DNA of 64,000 nt from contig SPJV01000096.1 in assembly GCA_006844765.1 (NCBI GenBank), forward strand, positions 29,828 to 93,827. The letters run 5' to 3'. A model generated the notes under the pieces. It searched no databases. It was not told where the DNA came from and worked only from the letters and a program-made list of their open reading frames with translations. Made by a program: the position numbers and the translations under genes. Source of the stretch: Alphaproteobacteria bacterium. GTDB lineage: Bacteria > Pseudomonadota > Alphaproteobacteria > UBA8366 > Aestuariispiraceae. This document shows, one piece after another, positions 34,729 through 42,490 of the stretch (its first letter is position 1; every line of letters begins with the position of its first letter).

Positions 34729-35598
34729 ATGCGTGATCTCTTAGTCCGTCCCGATCCAAAGGATCCCCGTTTGACCCGCCCGGTAGAAGGGCTGGATCAT
34801 GAGGGCAATCGTGTCTCCGCCTCCGTCGTGGTCGAGCGACCGCTTACCCTGTTCCTGAATGGGCAGGAAATCGTCACGAATATGACGATTGGCGATTACC
34901 CGGAATATCTGGCTGTTGGCTATCTCCTGAACCAAAACATGCTTCGAGCCGATGATGAGATCGAGGCGATTGAGTATGATGAGGATCTGGAGATCGTCGT
35001 CGTCAGAACCGCGCGTGAGACGAATTTCGAAGAAAAGCTCAAAAAGAAGACCCGGACGTCCGGCTGTGCGCAAGGCACGGTCTTTGGCGATTTGATGGAG
35101 AAGTTCGAGGATATAAAACTCGATCCGGCAGCACAGTTGAAGACGTCCTGGCTCTATACGCTGACCAAGGCGATCAATACCATGGACAGCCTTTATCTGG
35201 AGGCTGGTGCGATTCACGGTTGCGTCTTATGTCATCAGGACAAGCCACTGATTTATATGGAAGATGTTGGGCGCCATAATGCGGTTGATAAGATCGCCGG
35301 CTATATGTTCATGAAGGGCATAGGGCCGGAGGACAAGATCTTCTATACGACGGGCCGTCTGACATCTGAGATGGTGATCAAGACCGTTCAAATGCGCATC
35401 CCGATCCTGGTTTCGCGTTCCGGATTCACGGCGTGGGGGGTGGAGCTTGCCCGCGATGCTGGTCTGACGTTGGTCGGTCGCGCACGTGGGAAGCGCTTCC
35501 TGGCGCTTGCGGGGGAAGACCGGATTGTCTTCGACGCGGATAGTGATGTGCAGGAAGATGAGCCGAAGCGCGCGGGGCGAAAAGGGGCGCGCGAATGA
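34729..35598 (+). CDS. fdhD: FdhD-like sulfurtransferase for molybdenum cofactor maturation
   Basis: A 289-residue FdhD family protein. In E. coli, FdhD passes sulfur from IscS to the molybdenum cofactor of formate dehydrogenase. The core is clear: GDYPEYLAVGYLLNQ, MEDVGRHNAVDKIAG and FYTTGRLTSEMV. The usual catalytic CxxC (Cys121/Cys124 in E. coli) is only half present: Cys113 is kept but the second position is Gly116. A new CxxC pair, Cys165/Cys168 (GCVLC), lies just before the DVGRHN motif. First gene of an overlapping operon with a diguanylate cyclase, a hydrolase and mobA. No formate dehydrogenase gene is in the window, so the client may be another Mo enzyme. Confidence 0.85.
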   Translation: MRDLLVRPDPKDPRLTRPVEGLDHEGNRVSASVVVERPLTLFLNGQEIVTNMTIGDYPEYLAVGYLLNQNMLRADDEIEAIEYDEDLEIVVVRTARETNFEEKLKKKTRTSGCAQGTVFGDLMEKFEDIKLDPAAQLKTSWLYTLTKAINTMDSLYLEAGAIHGCVLCHQDKPLIYMEDVGRHNAVDKIAGYMFMKGIGPEDKIFYTTGRLTSEMVIKTVQMRIPILVSRSGFTAWGVELARDAGLTLVGRARGKRFLALAGEDRIVFDADSDVQEDEPKRAGRKGARE

Positions 35599-36584
35599 GT
35601 CCCGCTGAGGCTAGTGATAGCGCCGACCTTGGACGGGAACCGCTGAATGCGCAGGAGATGCTCGCCGCTGTCGATGATGCGATTGCGGAACAGGGACAAT
35701 GGCTTGCCAGTCTGCACCGCGCGGTTGTCTGTCGGACCGATCCACCGGGAGAATTGATCGCCGAGACATCGGAAGCCTTGTCCGAATTTGGACATTGGGT
35801 TGCGAGACATGGTGATGACCCATTGCTTCGGCAACAGGTTTTCCGCGATCTCTGGATCTCCTTCGCCGCGATGCATGATGCGGGCAGAGAGGTTCTAAAG
35901 GCTGCGAAAGGGCAGGCGGTCTCAGACCGGATCTACGACAAATTGGTCAATAGTTCCGACCGTTTTCTGTCGAATGCACGGCGGATGCGCGATGCCTTTC
36001 GTAAGGCGGTCAGCGAGCTTGATCCCCTAACCGGCCTTTCAAACCGGGCGACGATGATGGATGAGTTGGAGGTTGAGGCTGATCGCTCCTTGCGGTCGGG
36101 CGCGCGGCTTTGCCTGGCGCTCACCGATATCGATCATTTCAAGAAAGTAAATGATACCTATGGCCATGCGGCGGGGGACGAAGTGCTGTCGGTAACGGCT
36201 TCCCGCTTCATTGCCTGTCTGCGCCCCTATGATTCGATCTATCGTTATGGGGGGGAAGAGTTCCTGGTCGCCTTGCCGAACGCCAATACCGGAACCGCCA
36301 TCAGCGTGTTAGAGCGGCTGCGAACCAATCTGTGCCGCCGCCCGGTGGTGTTGGAAGATGGGCGAGAACTTGAAGTCTCTGCTTCATTTGGGCTGGCGAT
36401 GCTTTGGGACGGCTTGGATCTGAAACAGGTGATCGAGCGGGCGGATCAGGCGCTATACAAGGCGAAGCAAGAAGGGCGGAACCGCGTCGTTCCCTGGTCC
36501 AACGCTTTAGAAGAGGACGCAACGTCAGAAGAGGACGCAGCGTCTGATGCCGAACAGGGCTCTCCGGATACGGGGGGCGCCTGA
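35595..36584 (+). CDS. Diguanylate cyclase with a degenerate CZB-type N-terminal domain
   Basis: A 329-residue cytosolic protein. The C-terminal GGDEF domain has an intact active site GGEEF (219-223) and an I-site RPYD (210-213) for product inhibition, so it should make c-di-GMP. The N-terminal domain (about residues 20-140) aligns with the zinc-binding CZB domain of E. coli DgcZ, but three of four zinc ligands are lost: His22 is Gln33, Cys52 is Ser63 and His79 is Phe90; only His83 is kept, as His94. The signal sensed is therefore probably not zinc. The tail is acidic. It overlaps fdhD by ATGA and the hydrolase gene by one base. Confidence 0.88.
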   Translation: MSPAEASDSADLGREPLNAQEMLAAVDDAIAEQGQWLASLHRAVVCRTDPPGELIAETSEALSEFGHWVARHGDDPLLRQQVFRDLWISFAAMHDAGREVLKAAKGQAVSDRIYDKLVNSSDRFLSNARRMRDAFRKAVSELDPLTGLSNRATMMDELEVEADRSLRSGARLCLALTDIDHFKKVNDTYGHAAGDEVLSVTASRFIACLRPYDSIYRYGGEEFLVALPNANTGTAISVLERLRTNLCRRPVVLEDGRELEVSASFGLAMLWDGLDLKQVIERADQALYKAKQEGRNRVVPWSNALEEDATSEEDAASDAEQGSPDTGGA

Positions 36585-37300
36585 TGGCGGTTATGCGCAA
36601 TTTCGTCCTATTGCATGGCGCCTGGCATGGCGGGTGGTGTTGGGAATGGGTGGCCGACATCTTGCGCGCCCGGGGGCACCAGGTCACCACACCAACCCAA
36701 ACAGGCGTTGGGGAGCGTCAGCATCTTCTATCCGCAGACATCACGCTGGAAACTTTCGTTCGCGATCTCGAAAACCACCTGATTTTCGAAGACCTCACAG
36801 ACGTGGTCCTTGTCGGACATAGTTTCGGCGGATGCGCCATTACGGGCGTTGCAGATCGCCTGGCGGGTCGGGTTCGCGCCTTGATCTATCTGGATTCATT
36901 GATGCCCCGTTCGGGGGAGGCCCCCTTCGATCAATATGCAGCTGACATCGTGGCGCAAAGACTGGATTTGGCGAAAAGCACGACAGGTGGTCTCGCTTTG
37001 CCACCGCCGGAGCCTGCAGCCCTCGGCCTTTTCGAGCAGGACCAAATCGATTGGGTGATGCCGAGGCTAACCCCCCATCCAATCCGGACCTATCAGACGG
37101 CAATCACGTATGAGGGCGTCCCCGGAAATGGGCTGCCCACAAACTATATTCTTTGCAGCGATCCGCTCTATCCCGCACTGGCGCCCAGTCGGGAATTTGT
37201 CCAACAGGTGGGAATGCCGATCCATGAGCTGGCGACGGGACATGATGCGATGGTCAGCGCCCCAAAAGCGACGGCCGATTTATTGGAGCAACTGGCATGA
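36584..37300 (+). CDS. Alpha/beta hydrolase
   Basis: A 238-residue serine hydrolase of the esterase/HNL-like branch: oxyanion-loop motif LLHGAWHGGWCWEWV at the start, nucleophile elbow GHSFGG near residue 83, and a late His in ELATGHDAMVSAP preceded by an Asp region. It has no signal peptide. Substrate unknown; plant-type esterase and hydroxynitrile lyase relatives act on small esters or cyanohydrins. Embedded between the diguanylate cyclase and mobA with overlapping starts and stops on both sides, so it is cotranscribed, but no link to cofactor synthesis is visible in its sequence. Confidence 0.85.
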   Translation: MAVMRNFVLLHGAWHGGWCWEWVADILRARGHQVTTPTQTGVGERQHLLSADITLETFVRDLENHLIFEDLTDVVLVGHSFGGCAITGVADRLAGRVRALIYLDSLMPRSGEAPFDQYAADIVAQRLDLAKSTTGGLALPPPEPAALGLFEQDQIDWVMPRLTPHPIRTYQTAITYEGVPGNGLPTNYILCSDPLYPALAPSREFVQQVGMPIHELATGHDAMVSAPKATADLLEQLA

Positions 37301-37914
37301 GTGATGAAATCGCCGGGGTGATCCTGGCTGGCGGATTGGCGCGGCGCATGGGTGGTGGTGATAAGGGACTGCGGACGCTCGGCGGCGAACCGATCCTGAG
37401 CCGGATTATCGACCGGACACGCGGGCAGGTTGGCCCGCTGGCACTCAATGCCAATGGCGATCCGGCACGGTTCGCTGAATACGATCTACCCGTCCTGCCG
37501 GATGTTGTGGATGGCTTCGCGGGTCCCTTAGCCGGCGTGCTGACTGGGCTGGAATGGGCGGCGCGGGAAGCCCCCCAATGCGAATGGGTGGCGACATTTC
37601 CATCTGATGCGCCTTTCCTGCCGAAGGATCTCGTCGAAAGACTATCCCGGGCAATTGATGCGGAAGGGGCTGATATGGCCTGTGCGCAATCGGGGGGGCG
37701 GGACCACCCGGTGATCGGGCTTTGGCCGGTCTCTCTCGCCGCGGATTTGCGACGGGCGATGGTTGACGAGGATATCAAGAAGGTCGACCGCTGGACCGGG
37801 CGCTTCCGTCTTGCTGTGGCCGCGTTTGAGACCGAGCCCTTTGATCCCTTCTTCAACGCCAACAGGCCGGAAGACCTGGACGAGGCGGCGCGGATCTTGG
37901 CGCTGGCCGAATGA
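37297..37914 (+). CDS. mobA: Molybdenum cofactor guanylyltransferase
   Basis: A 205-residue nucleotidyltransferase that couples GMP to molybdopterin to give the MGD cofactor of DMSO-reductase-family enzymes such as formate dehydrogenase. The N-terminal GTP-binding motif GVILAGGLARRMGGGDKGL, the LNANGD region, the PDVVDGFAGPLAGVLTGLEWA stretch and FPSDAPFLP (metal-binding Asp) are diagnostic. The coxSLM and iorAB-like enzymes use the cytosine form (MCD), which needs MocA, so MobA with FdhD points to an MGD enzyme elsewhere. Last gene of the operon; a terminator follows. Confidence 0.93.
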   Translation: MSDEIAGVILAGGLARRMGGGDKGLRTLGGEPILSRIIDRTRGQVGPLALNANGDPARFAEYDLPVLPDVVDGFAGPLAGVLTGLEWAAREAPQCEWVATFPSDAPFLPKDLVERLSRAIDAEGADMACAQSGGRDHPVIGLWPVSLAADLRRAMVDEDIKKVDRWTGRFRLAVAAFETEPFDPFFNANRPEDLDEAARILALAE

Positions 37915-37934
37915 TTTCTTGCGTTCGGCGCTGC

Positions 37935-37961
37935 TTGCGCTATTCATAGCGCGCAATTTTT
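37935..37961 (+). terminator. Rho-independent terminator after mobA
   Basis: GCGCTA-TTCA-TAGCGC (37937-37952) forms a stem with a four-base loop, extended by flanking TTGC/GCAA pairs, and TTTTT follows at 37957-37961. It lies about 20 bases after the mobA stop and separates this operon from argC. Confidence 0.75.
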
Positions 37962-38010
37962 CATCAATCAGATCACAACCCTGAAAGCAGAGAAGCACAA
38001 GAGACATATC

Positions 38011-38979
38011 ATGGTGGCGACAATCTTCATCGACGGGGAAGCCGGGACGACCGGCCTTCAGATTCGGGACCGGTTGGAAGGCCGGGACCAGCTCTCGTTC
38101 ATTCGGTTGGACGATTCCGAGCGCAAGGATCCGACCCGCCGACGCCAAGCCTTGAATGATGCGGATGTGGTTATTCTCTGCCTGCCGGATGATGCGGCGC
38201 GGGACTCAGTTGCGATGATCGATAATCCGGCTGTCCGGGTTATCGACGCCTCCAGCGCACATCGTGTGGCGGACGGATGGGTCTATGGCATGCCGGAATA
38301 TGATGCCGGCCAGGCGGAAAGGATCGCATCGGCTAAGCGGGTTACCAATCCCGGATGCTATGCCATCACCTCCGTTGCCATTCTGCATCCACTGACCTCC
38401 GCAGGACTGCTGCCGGCGGATCATCCGGTGACGATCAATGCGATATCCGGCTATTCCGGTGGCGGTAAAAAGCTGATCGCGGCTTTTGAAGAGCCGGAGA
38501 ATTCTGAAGCAACGGATGACAATTTCCGGGTTTATGGGCTGACATTGTCTCATAAGCATGTACCGGAGATCATGGCCCGCAGTGGGTTGGCGCATGCCCC
38601 CTTGTTCGTCCCGTCGGTTGGGCGTTTTGCTCAAGGGATGATCGTGCAGGTACCGCTGCAGCTTTGGTCTCTACCGGGGCAGCCGAGTGTTGGGGATGTT
38701 CGCGCTTGCCTGACCTCGCATTACGCGGGGCAGCGCTTCGTGACCGTCGCCGATGGCACTGCGACCGCCAGCATGAAAAAGCTGGAGCCTGAAACGCTGA
38801 ATGGCACGAATGAGATGCGCCTGCATGTCTTCGGCAATGAAGAGCGTGATCAGGCCGTGGTGATGGGCTTGCTGGACAATCTCGGCAAGGGCGCATCCGG
38901 TCAGGCGGTTCAGAACCTCAATATCATGCTCGGCCTTTCGGAAGAAACCGGTCTTGATCAGAGCCTTGATGCCGCGTGA
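38011..38979 (+). CDS. argC: N-acetyl-gamma-glutamyl-phosphate reductase
   Basis: A 322-residue ArgC of the shorter (type 2) class, reducing N-acetylglutamyl phosphate to the semialdehyde with NADPH in arginine synthesis. FIDGEAGTTGLQIRDRL is the NADP-binding start, VTNPGCYAI contains the catalytic Cys, and SGYSGGGKKLI and LSHKHVPEI surround the active site. Start ATG 38011 lies 50 bases after the terminator of the previous operon. The stop overlaps a GTG start of the next gene, so argC, a nucleotidyltransferase and murI form one tight unit. Confidence 0.95.
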   Translation: MVATIFIDGEAGTTGLQIRDRLEGRDQLSFIRLDDSERKDPTRRRQALNDADVVILCLPDDAARDSVAMIDNPAVRVIDASSAHRVADGWVYGMPEYDAGQAERIASAKRVTNPGCYAITSVAILHPLTSAGLLPADHPVTINAISGYSGGGKKLIAAFEEPENSEATDDNFRVYGLTLSHKHVPEIMARSGLAHAPLFVPSVGRFAQGMIVQVPLQLWSLPGQPSVGDVRACLTSHYAGQRFVTVADGTATASMKKLEPETLNGTNEMRLHVFGNEERDQAVVMGLLDNLGKGASGQAVQNLNIMLGLSEETGLDQSLDAA

Positions 38980-39563
38980 GCCCGGTGGGCGAGCGTGAAC
39001 GGCAGCAGCAGCAAGACCTGATAGCGCTGATCAACGCAGATCCGTGGCGTATGGCTGTTCTCTCAACCTTGAGGGAGCGAGCCCCATACGCCTGGGTCGC
39101 GGCGGGCTTTATCCGTAATCTGGTCTGGGATATCCGCTTTGGGGCTGGGTGCGCGAGACCGCTCGAGGATGTGGACGTCCTGATCATGGATCAGGAGGCA
39201 GCGGACCCAGCCGCCCCGGAAAAGCTCCTTGAAGCCGAATTGTCTCGCAGCGCCCCGGATATTCCGTGGTCAGTCAAAAACCAGGCGCGGATGCATCTGC
39301 GCAATGGCGATCAGCCCTATAAAGATATTTCTGATGCGATGTCGTTTTGGCTCGAAACAGCGACTGGAATCGGTGTCAGGCTGGACCGTATGGGACGGAT
39401 CGAAATTATAAGCGCTTATGGCCTGGAAGATCTGATGGCCGGTGTCCTGCGTCTGACCGCAAGTGGCCTGGCGCGGCCTCAAGAATTGGCACAGCGTATT
39501 GCCTCAAAAGGCTGGGTTAGCCGCTGGCCCGGTGTTCAAATTCTGACGGAGGCACAAGCGTGA
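38976..39563 (+). CDS. Nucleotidyltransferase family protein (NTP_transf_6/COG3575-like)
   Basis: A 195-residue protein of the small predicted nucleotidyltransferase family: VAAGFIRNLVWDIRFG near residue 42, then a DVDVLIMD metal-binding pair and later MHLRNGDQPYKDISDAM. Members are predicted from fold and have no assigned acceptor. It starts with GTG overlapping the argC stop by four bases and its stop overlaps the GTG start of murI by four bases. The unusual Gln-rich N-terminus (RERQQQQDL) may be a linker or a sign that the true start is slightly downstream. Confidence 0.75.
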   Translation: MSPVGERERQQQQDLIALINADPWRMAVLSTLRERAPYAWVAAGFIRNLVWDIRFGAGCARPLEDVDVLIMDQEAADPAAPEKLLEAELSRSAPDIPWSVKNQARMHLRNGDQPYKDISDAMSFWLETATGIGVRLDRMGRIEIISAYGLEDLMAGVLRLTASGLARPQELAQRIASKGWVSRWPGVQILTEAQA

Positions 39564-40480
39564 TTGGTGTCTTCGATTCCGGGATCGGCGGTCTGACCGT
39601 CTTGAAGGCGCTACAAGCGGCTCTGCCGGACGAGCGTTTCATGTATTACGGTGATAGCGCTTATGCCCCCTATGGCCGACGGACGGAGGCGGAGGTGCGC
39701 TTCCTGACCCAGCGCGGTGTCGATCATCTGTTTCGGGAAGGCTGCAAACTGGTCATTATCGCCTGTAACACGGCGGCGGCCTGCGGATTGCGGCATTTAC
39801 AGCAGAACTGGCTGCCGACAGCCTATCCGGATCGGCGGCTTCTCGGCGTCTTCATTCCGCTGATTGAAGCGGTGACCGGCAAGGATTGGTCCGGCGCGCC
39901 GCTGACTGGATGGCGCTATCGCAACATCAAGCATGTGGCCTTTTTCGCGACCCGGCGCACGGTCGATAGTGGTGCCTTTTCGGCGGAGGTGAAGCGCCTG
40001 GCCCCGCAGGTCACGGTCTTCGCGCAATCCTGTCCGCGTCTGGCGGAAGCGATCGAGGTTGGATGGTCAGACAGTGATATCGCGCGTGGAATTGACCGCT
40101 ATGTCGGTGCATTGAAGGTAAAGTTGGGCATCAAACGCCCCGATGCCGCGATCCTGGGCTGCACCCATTATCCGCTTGTCGCGGATGTATTTAGGTCAAA
40201 AATGCCGCCGGGCACCTTGATCCTGGATCAGCCGACGCTCGTCGCCGATGCGTTTCGCGCCTATCTGGATCGCCACCCTGAATACCGTCGACAGAAAGGG
40301 GAACCTGCAGGAACGCTTTATCTGACCAGCGGTGATCCGGAGAATGTGACAGAAGCTGCTGCCCGGTTCGCGGCGGAGCTGGCGCCCGAATTCCGGCATC
40401 CTCGGGCCCGGTCCAGGACAGAGGCAGCTGCAGATAGTGCTCAGCCTTCGACTGCTCCTGCGGCGCCGGAAGGACCTTAA
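39560..40480 (+). CDS. murI: Glutamate racemase
   Basis: A 306-residue cofactor-independent racemase supplying D-glutamate for peptidoglycan. VFDSGIGGLTVLKAL is the family start, the two catalytic cysteines are in IACNTAAACG and LGCTHYPLV, and YYGDSAYAPYGRRT is the substrate loop. GTG start at 39560 overlaps the preceding stop. The C-terminus has about 25 extra residues rich in Ala, Pro and Glu that are not part of the racemase fold and may be an unstructured extension. Confidence 0.95.
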   Translation: MIGVFDSGIGGLTVLKALQAALPDERFMYYGDSAYAPYGRRTEAEVRFLTQRGVDHLFREGCKLVIIACNTAAACGLRHLQQNWLPTAYPDRRLLGVFIPLIEAVTGKDWSGAPLTGWRYRNIKHVAFFATRRTVDSGAFSAEVKRLAPQVTVFAQSCPRLAEAIEVGWSDSDIARGIDRYVGALKVKLGIKRPDAAILGCTHYPLVADVFRSKMPPGTLILDQPTLVADAFRAYLDRHPEYRRQKGEPAGTLYLTSGDPENVTEAAARFAAELAPEFRHPRARSRTEAAADSAQPSTAPAAPEGP

Positions 40481-40561
40481 TCACCCTCTTCAAATTCATG
40501 CCATAGCCGCCTATCCTGTAGCTTGGCGACGACATCACATACTAGGCGAGAGGAAAACATC

Positions 40562-41152
40562 ATGAGCAACCCGACGGTCCATGGCCACTTGCTGCCATTT
40601 AAGGGAAAACGCCCGAAGCTCGACCCGTCAGTCTTTGTCGGTCATGGCGCCAGCATTATTGGTGATGTCGAAATCGGTCAGGACAGCTCGATTTGGTACA
40701 ATTGTGTGCTGCGCGGCGATGTGAATGAGATGCGGATTGGCGCGCGGGTGAATATCCAAGATGGCACCGTGATCCATGTCGCGACCCACGGACAGGGGAC
40801 CTATGTCGGGGATGATGTCTCGGTCGGTCATCAGGCGCTCCTCCATGCCTGCACGCTGGAAGACCGCGCTTTTGTCGGGATGAAGGCCGTGGTGATGGAC
40901 AAAGCCCGGGTTGAAAGCGGTGGCATGCTTGCTGCGGGTGGGCTACTCACCCCTGGCAAGGTCATCAAGGAAGGGGAGCTTTGGACAGGCTGGCCCGCAA
41001 CATTCCGCCGCCCCTTGACTGATGAAGACAGGGAGATGATGCGTTGGACGGGGGAGCATTATGTCGACCTGGCCCGAGACCACATCGCCTCCGTCTCCGG
41101 CAACTACCACGACACCGAAGAGGCCGAGGTTGAGAATGTCGGCTGGAATTAA
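40562..41152 (+). CDS. Gamma-class carbonic anhydrase family protein
   Basis: A 196-residue left-handed beta-helix protein. DSSIWYNCVLRGDVNEMRIG and the metal-binding His residues in the HVATHG and VGHQALLHAC regions match the gamma-carbonic anhydrase/YrdA-CaiE family, which forms trimers with Zn or Fe. Many members have no proven anhydrase activity. ATG 40562 with GAGAGGAAAA upstream is used; the frame is open to 40523. It is 81 bases after murI. The C-terminal extension ending in EAEVENVGWN is typical of alphaproteobacterial members. Confidence 0.88.
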   Translation: MSNPTVHGHLLPFKGKRPKLDPSVFVGHGASIIGDVEIGQDSSIWYNCVLRGDVNEMRIGARVNIQDGTVIHVATHGQGTYVGDDVSVGHQALLHACTLEDRAFVGMKAVVMDKARVESGGMLAAGGLLTPGKVIKEGELWTGWPATFRRPLTDEDREMMRWTGEHYVDLARDHIASVSGNYHDTEEAEVENVGWN

Positions 41153-41206
41153 AGCATGTCACGTTTAGTCGGCCGTTGCCGCATTCGTTAGAGGCGGAAA
41201 TGCTTT
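41151..41206. other. Hairpin between two convergent genes
   Basis: AAAGCAT (41151-41157) and ATGCTTT (41200-41206) are complementary, and inner TGCCGC/GGCGGA arms can also pair. It overlaps the stop codon of the carbonic anhydrase gene. There is no clear T-run, so a role as terminator is uncertain. Confidence 0.35.
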
Positions 41207-41255
41207 AGGGAATTGGGTTCAGACCCTTGAAGTCTTTGCGCCTTTGCAACGGGCT

Positions 41256-41834
41256 TTAGTTCCCTGCGTTCAAAATTACATCGGTAATGACATCCAACAG
41301 GATGTCGGTTCCCTTTTCGATCAAAAGCACGTCATTATCGACGATTACCCGCTCCGTGCCTTCCGGCGGCGGCCCTAATTTCGCATCCAAGTCGTCCGGC
41401 AGAGATCGCTTGGCGAGGCCTGGCGGAAGGGTTTCACGCTTGGCAAGGCCGGGGGGCAGCCCATCTTTCTTCGCAAGACCGGGAGGCAATTCCTTGCTTT
41501 TGCCTTTTCCCTTATTCTGCCCCTTACCCTTGCCTTTTGACTTATCCTTCTTCGCTTTCTTTGAACCTTCGTCTTCTTCGTCTCCCTCATCCTCCTCTCG
41601 GCTGGATTGGGGGGTATCGGACCCGGAACCTCCGCCCAGAATATCGCGGATGATCTTCCGTTCCTCTTCAGTGAAGATCCGCTCTGATGCCGCTTGGGCA
41701 GCGGCCCCAGCCACGTCTTTCACGGCGTTCTCAACGGCTTCACCCACAGATGTGGTTTGGGCCGATGCCGAGAAACCAGCAAAGCTGACGACGCAGAATG
41801 CCCCTGCGCTGGACAAAAATTTGAAGATCGTCAT
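41256..41834 (-). CDS. Exported protein with LPPGLAK repeats (CigR-like)
   Basis: A 192-residue protein with a signal peptide (MTIFKFLSSAGAF, then a hydrophobic stretch to FSASAQ). An acidic block (REEDEGDEEDEG) is followed by a strongly basic Lys/Gly block and three LPPGLAK units, then PPEGTERVIVDNDVLLIE and a hydrophobic C-terminus (GTDILLDVITDVILNAGN). The LPPGLAK repeats resemble RcnB/CigR-type periplasmic proteins, of which Salmonella CigR is an effector and virulence modifier; here no such role is implied. ATG 41834 is 14 bases after the DUF3012 gene. An in-frame ATG at 41885 lies inside that gene and is not preferred. Confidence 0.6.
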   Translation of the reverse strand: MTIFKFLSSAGAFCVVSFAGFSASAQTTSVGEAVENAVKDVAGAAAQAASERIFTEEERKIIRDILGGGSGSDTPQSSREEDEGDEEDEGSKKAKKDKSKGKGKGQNKGKGKSKELPPGLAKKDGLPPGLAKRETLPPGLAKRSLPDDLDAKLGPPPEGTERVIVDNDVLLIEKGTDILLDVITDVILNAGN

Positions 41835-41847
41835 GGGGAGCCCGGCC

Positions 41848-42018
41848 TTACAGAATGCAGTGCTTTGTGAAATCGGTAGCTTCATTAGCCGTCCAATCGC
41901 CCTTCGGCTTTTCCTTCAATGCCGAACACCATTCTTCGCTTCCAACCTCCGGGTCGCATGCGCTGAGAAAGAGAGCGGCGCAAATTGATGCTGTGATGGT
42001 GAGAATTGATTTCAGCAT
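41848..42018 (-). CDS. DUF3012-like small lipoprotein
   Basis: A 56-residue frame that is easily missed. It encodes a lipoprotein signal (MLKSILTITASICAALF, lipobox LSAC at 18-21) followed by a compact domain with DPEVGSEEWC, then KEKPKGDWTANEA and a final KHC, matching DUF3012 from memory. Two conserved Cys in the mature part (31 and 54) could form a disulfide. AAGGAAA lies about nine bases upstream of the ATG. The start of the CigR-like gene follows 14 bases after its stop, so the two are probably cotranscribed. Function of the family is unknown. Confidence 0.75.
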   Translation of the reverse strand: MLKSILTITASICAALFLSACDPEVGSEEWCSALKEKPKGDWTANEATDFTKHCIL

Positions 42019-42045
42019 ATTATTTTTCCTTATCAGATTTATCGG

Positions 42046-42384
42046 TTACTCGACCAGTTTCAGTGGCTTATCGAAGACCTTTAACGCCTCATTCAGGGAG
42101 CGACTCCGTTTGATTGTCCGGGGGCCGCTTAGGACGGCGAATTCATTGTGCTTCCCATTACGGCGTTTTGCGATGGCAAAGACCGGCTTGTCATAGCTGG
42201 ATTTGAAAATCGAAAAGATTGCCATGGGTCCAAGCGCATCAATCGCATAGTCGCGCCACTCACCGGAAGCGACATGCCTTGAATATACATCGAGAAGCCT
42301 TCGGAACTCTGTCTTGTCAAAAAAGACCCGCTTCTGGCCCTTGGCAGACCGTCGGTGCTGAGACAAGTCGATAAGTTCCGTCAT
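42046..42384 (-). CDS. DUF2794 family protein
   Basis: A 112-residue alphaproteobacterial protein of unknown function. The family pattern is visible: VFFDKTEFRRLLDVYSRHVA, then GEWRDYAIDALGPMAIFSIF and, after a short loop, PVFAIAKR. No signal peptide or membrane segment. It lies 27 bases upstream of the DUF3012 lipoprotein gene on the same strand, so the three genes at 41256-42384 may form one transcript. An upstream gap of 106 bases separates it from the next small gene. Confidence 0.75.
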   Translation of the reverse strand: MTELIDLSQHRRSAKGQKRVFFDKTEFRRLLDVYSRHVASGEWRDYAIDALGPMAIFSIFKSSYDKPVFAIAKRRNGKHNEFAVLSGPRTIKRSRSLNEALKVFDKPLKLVE

Positions 42385-42490
42385 GCCATGCCCCTTGCTT
42401 TGTTCAGTGTAATGCAGACCTGCAATGAAGGAATGGTAGCCTAAAGTCGGCGTGTCACGGAAGCGTCAAATTTCAAACGAATGAAGATTC

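Noticed and set aside
41855..42196. 113-codon plus-strand frame across the small envelope genes
   Set aside because: The minus-strand DUF3012 and DUF2794 genes explain this DNA with motifs and ribosome binding sites.
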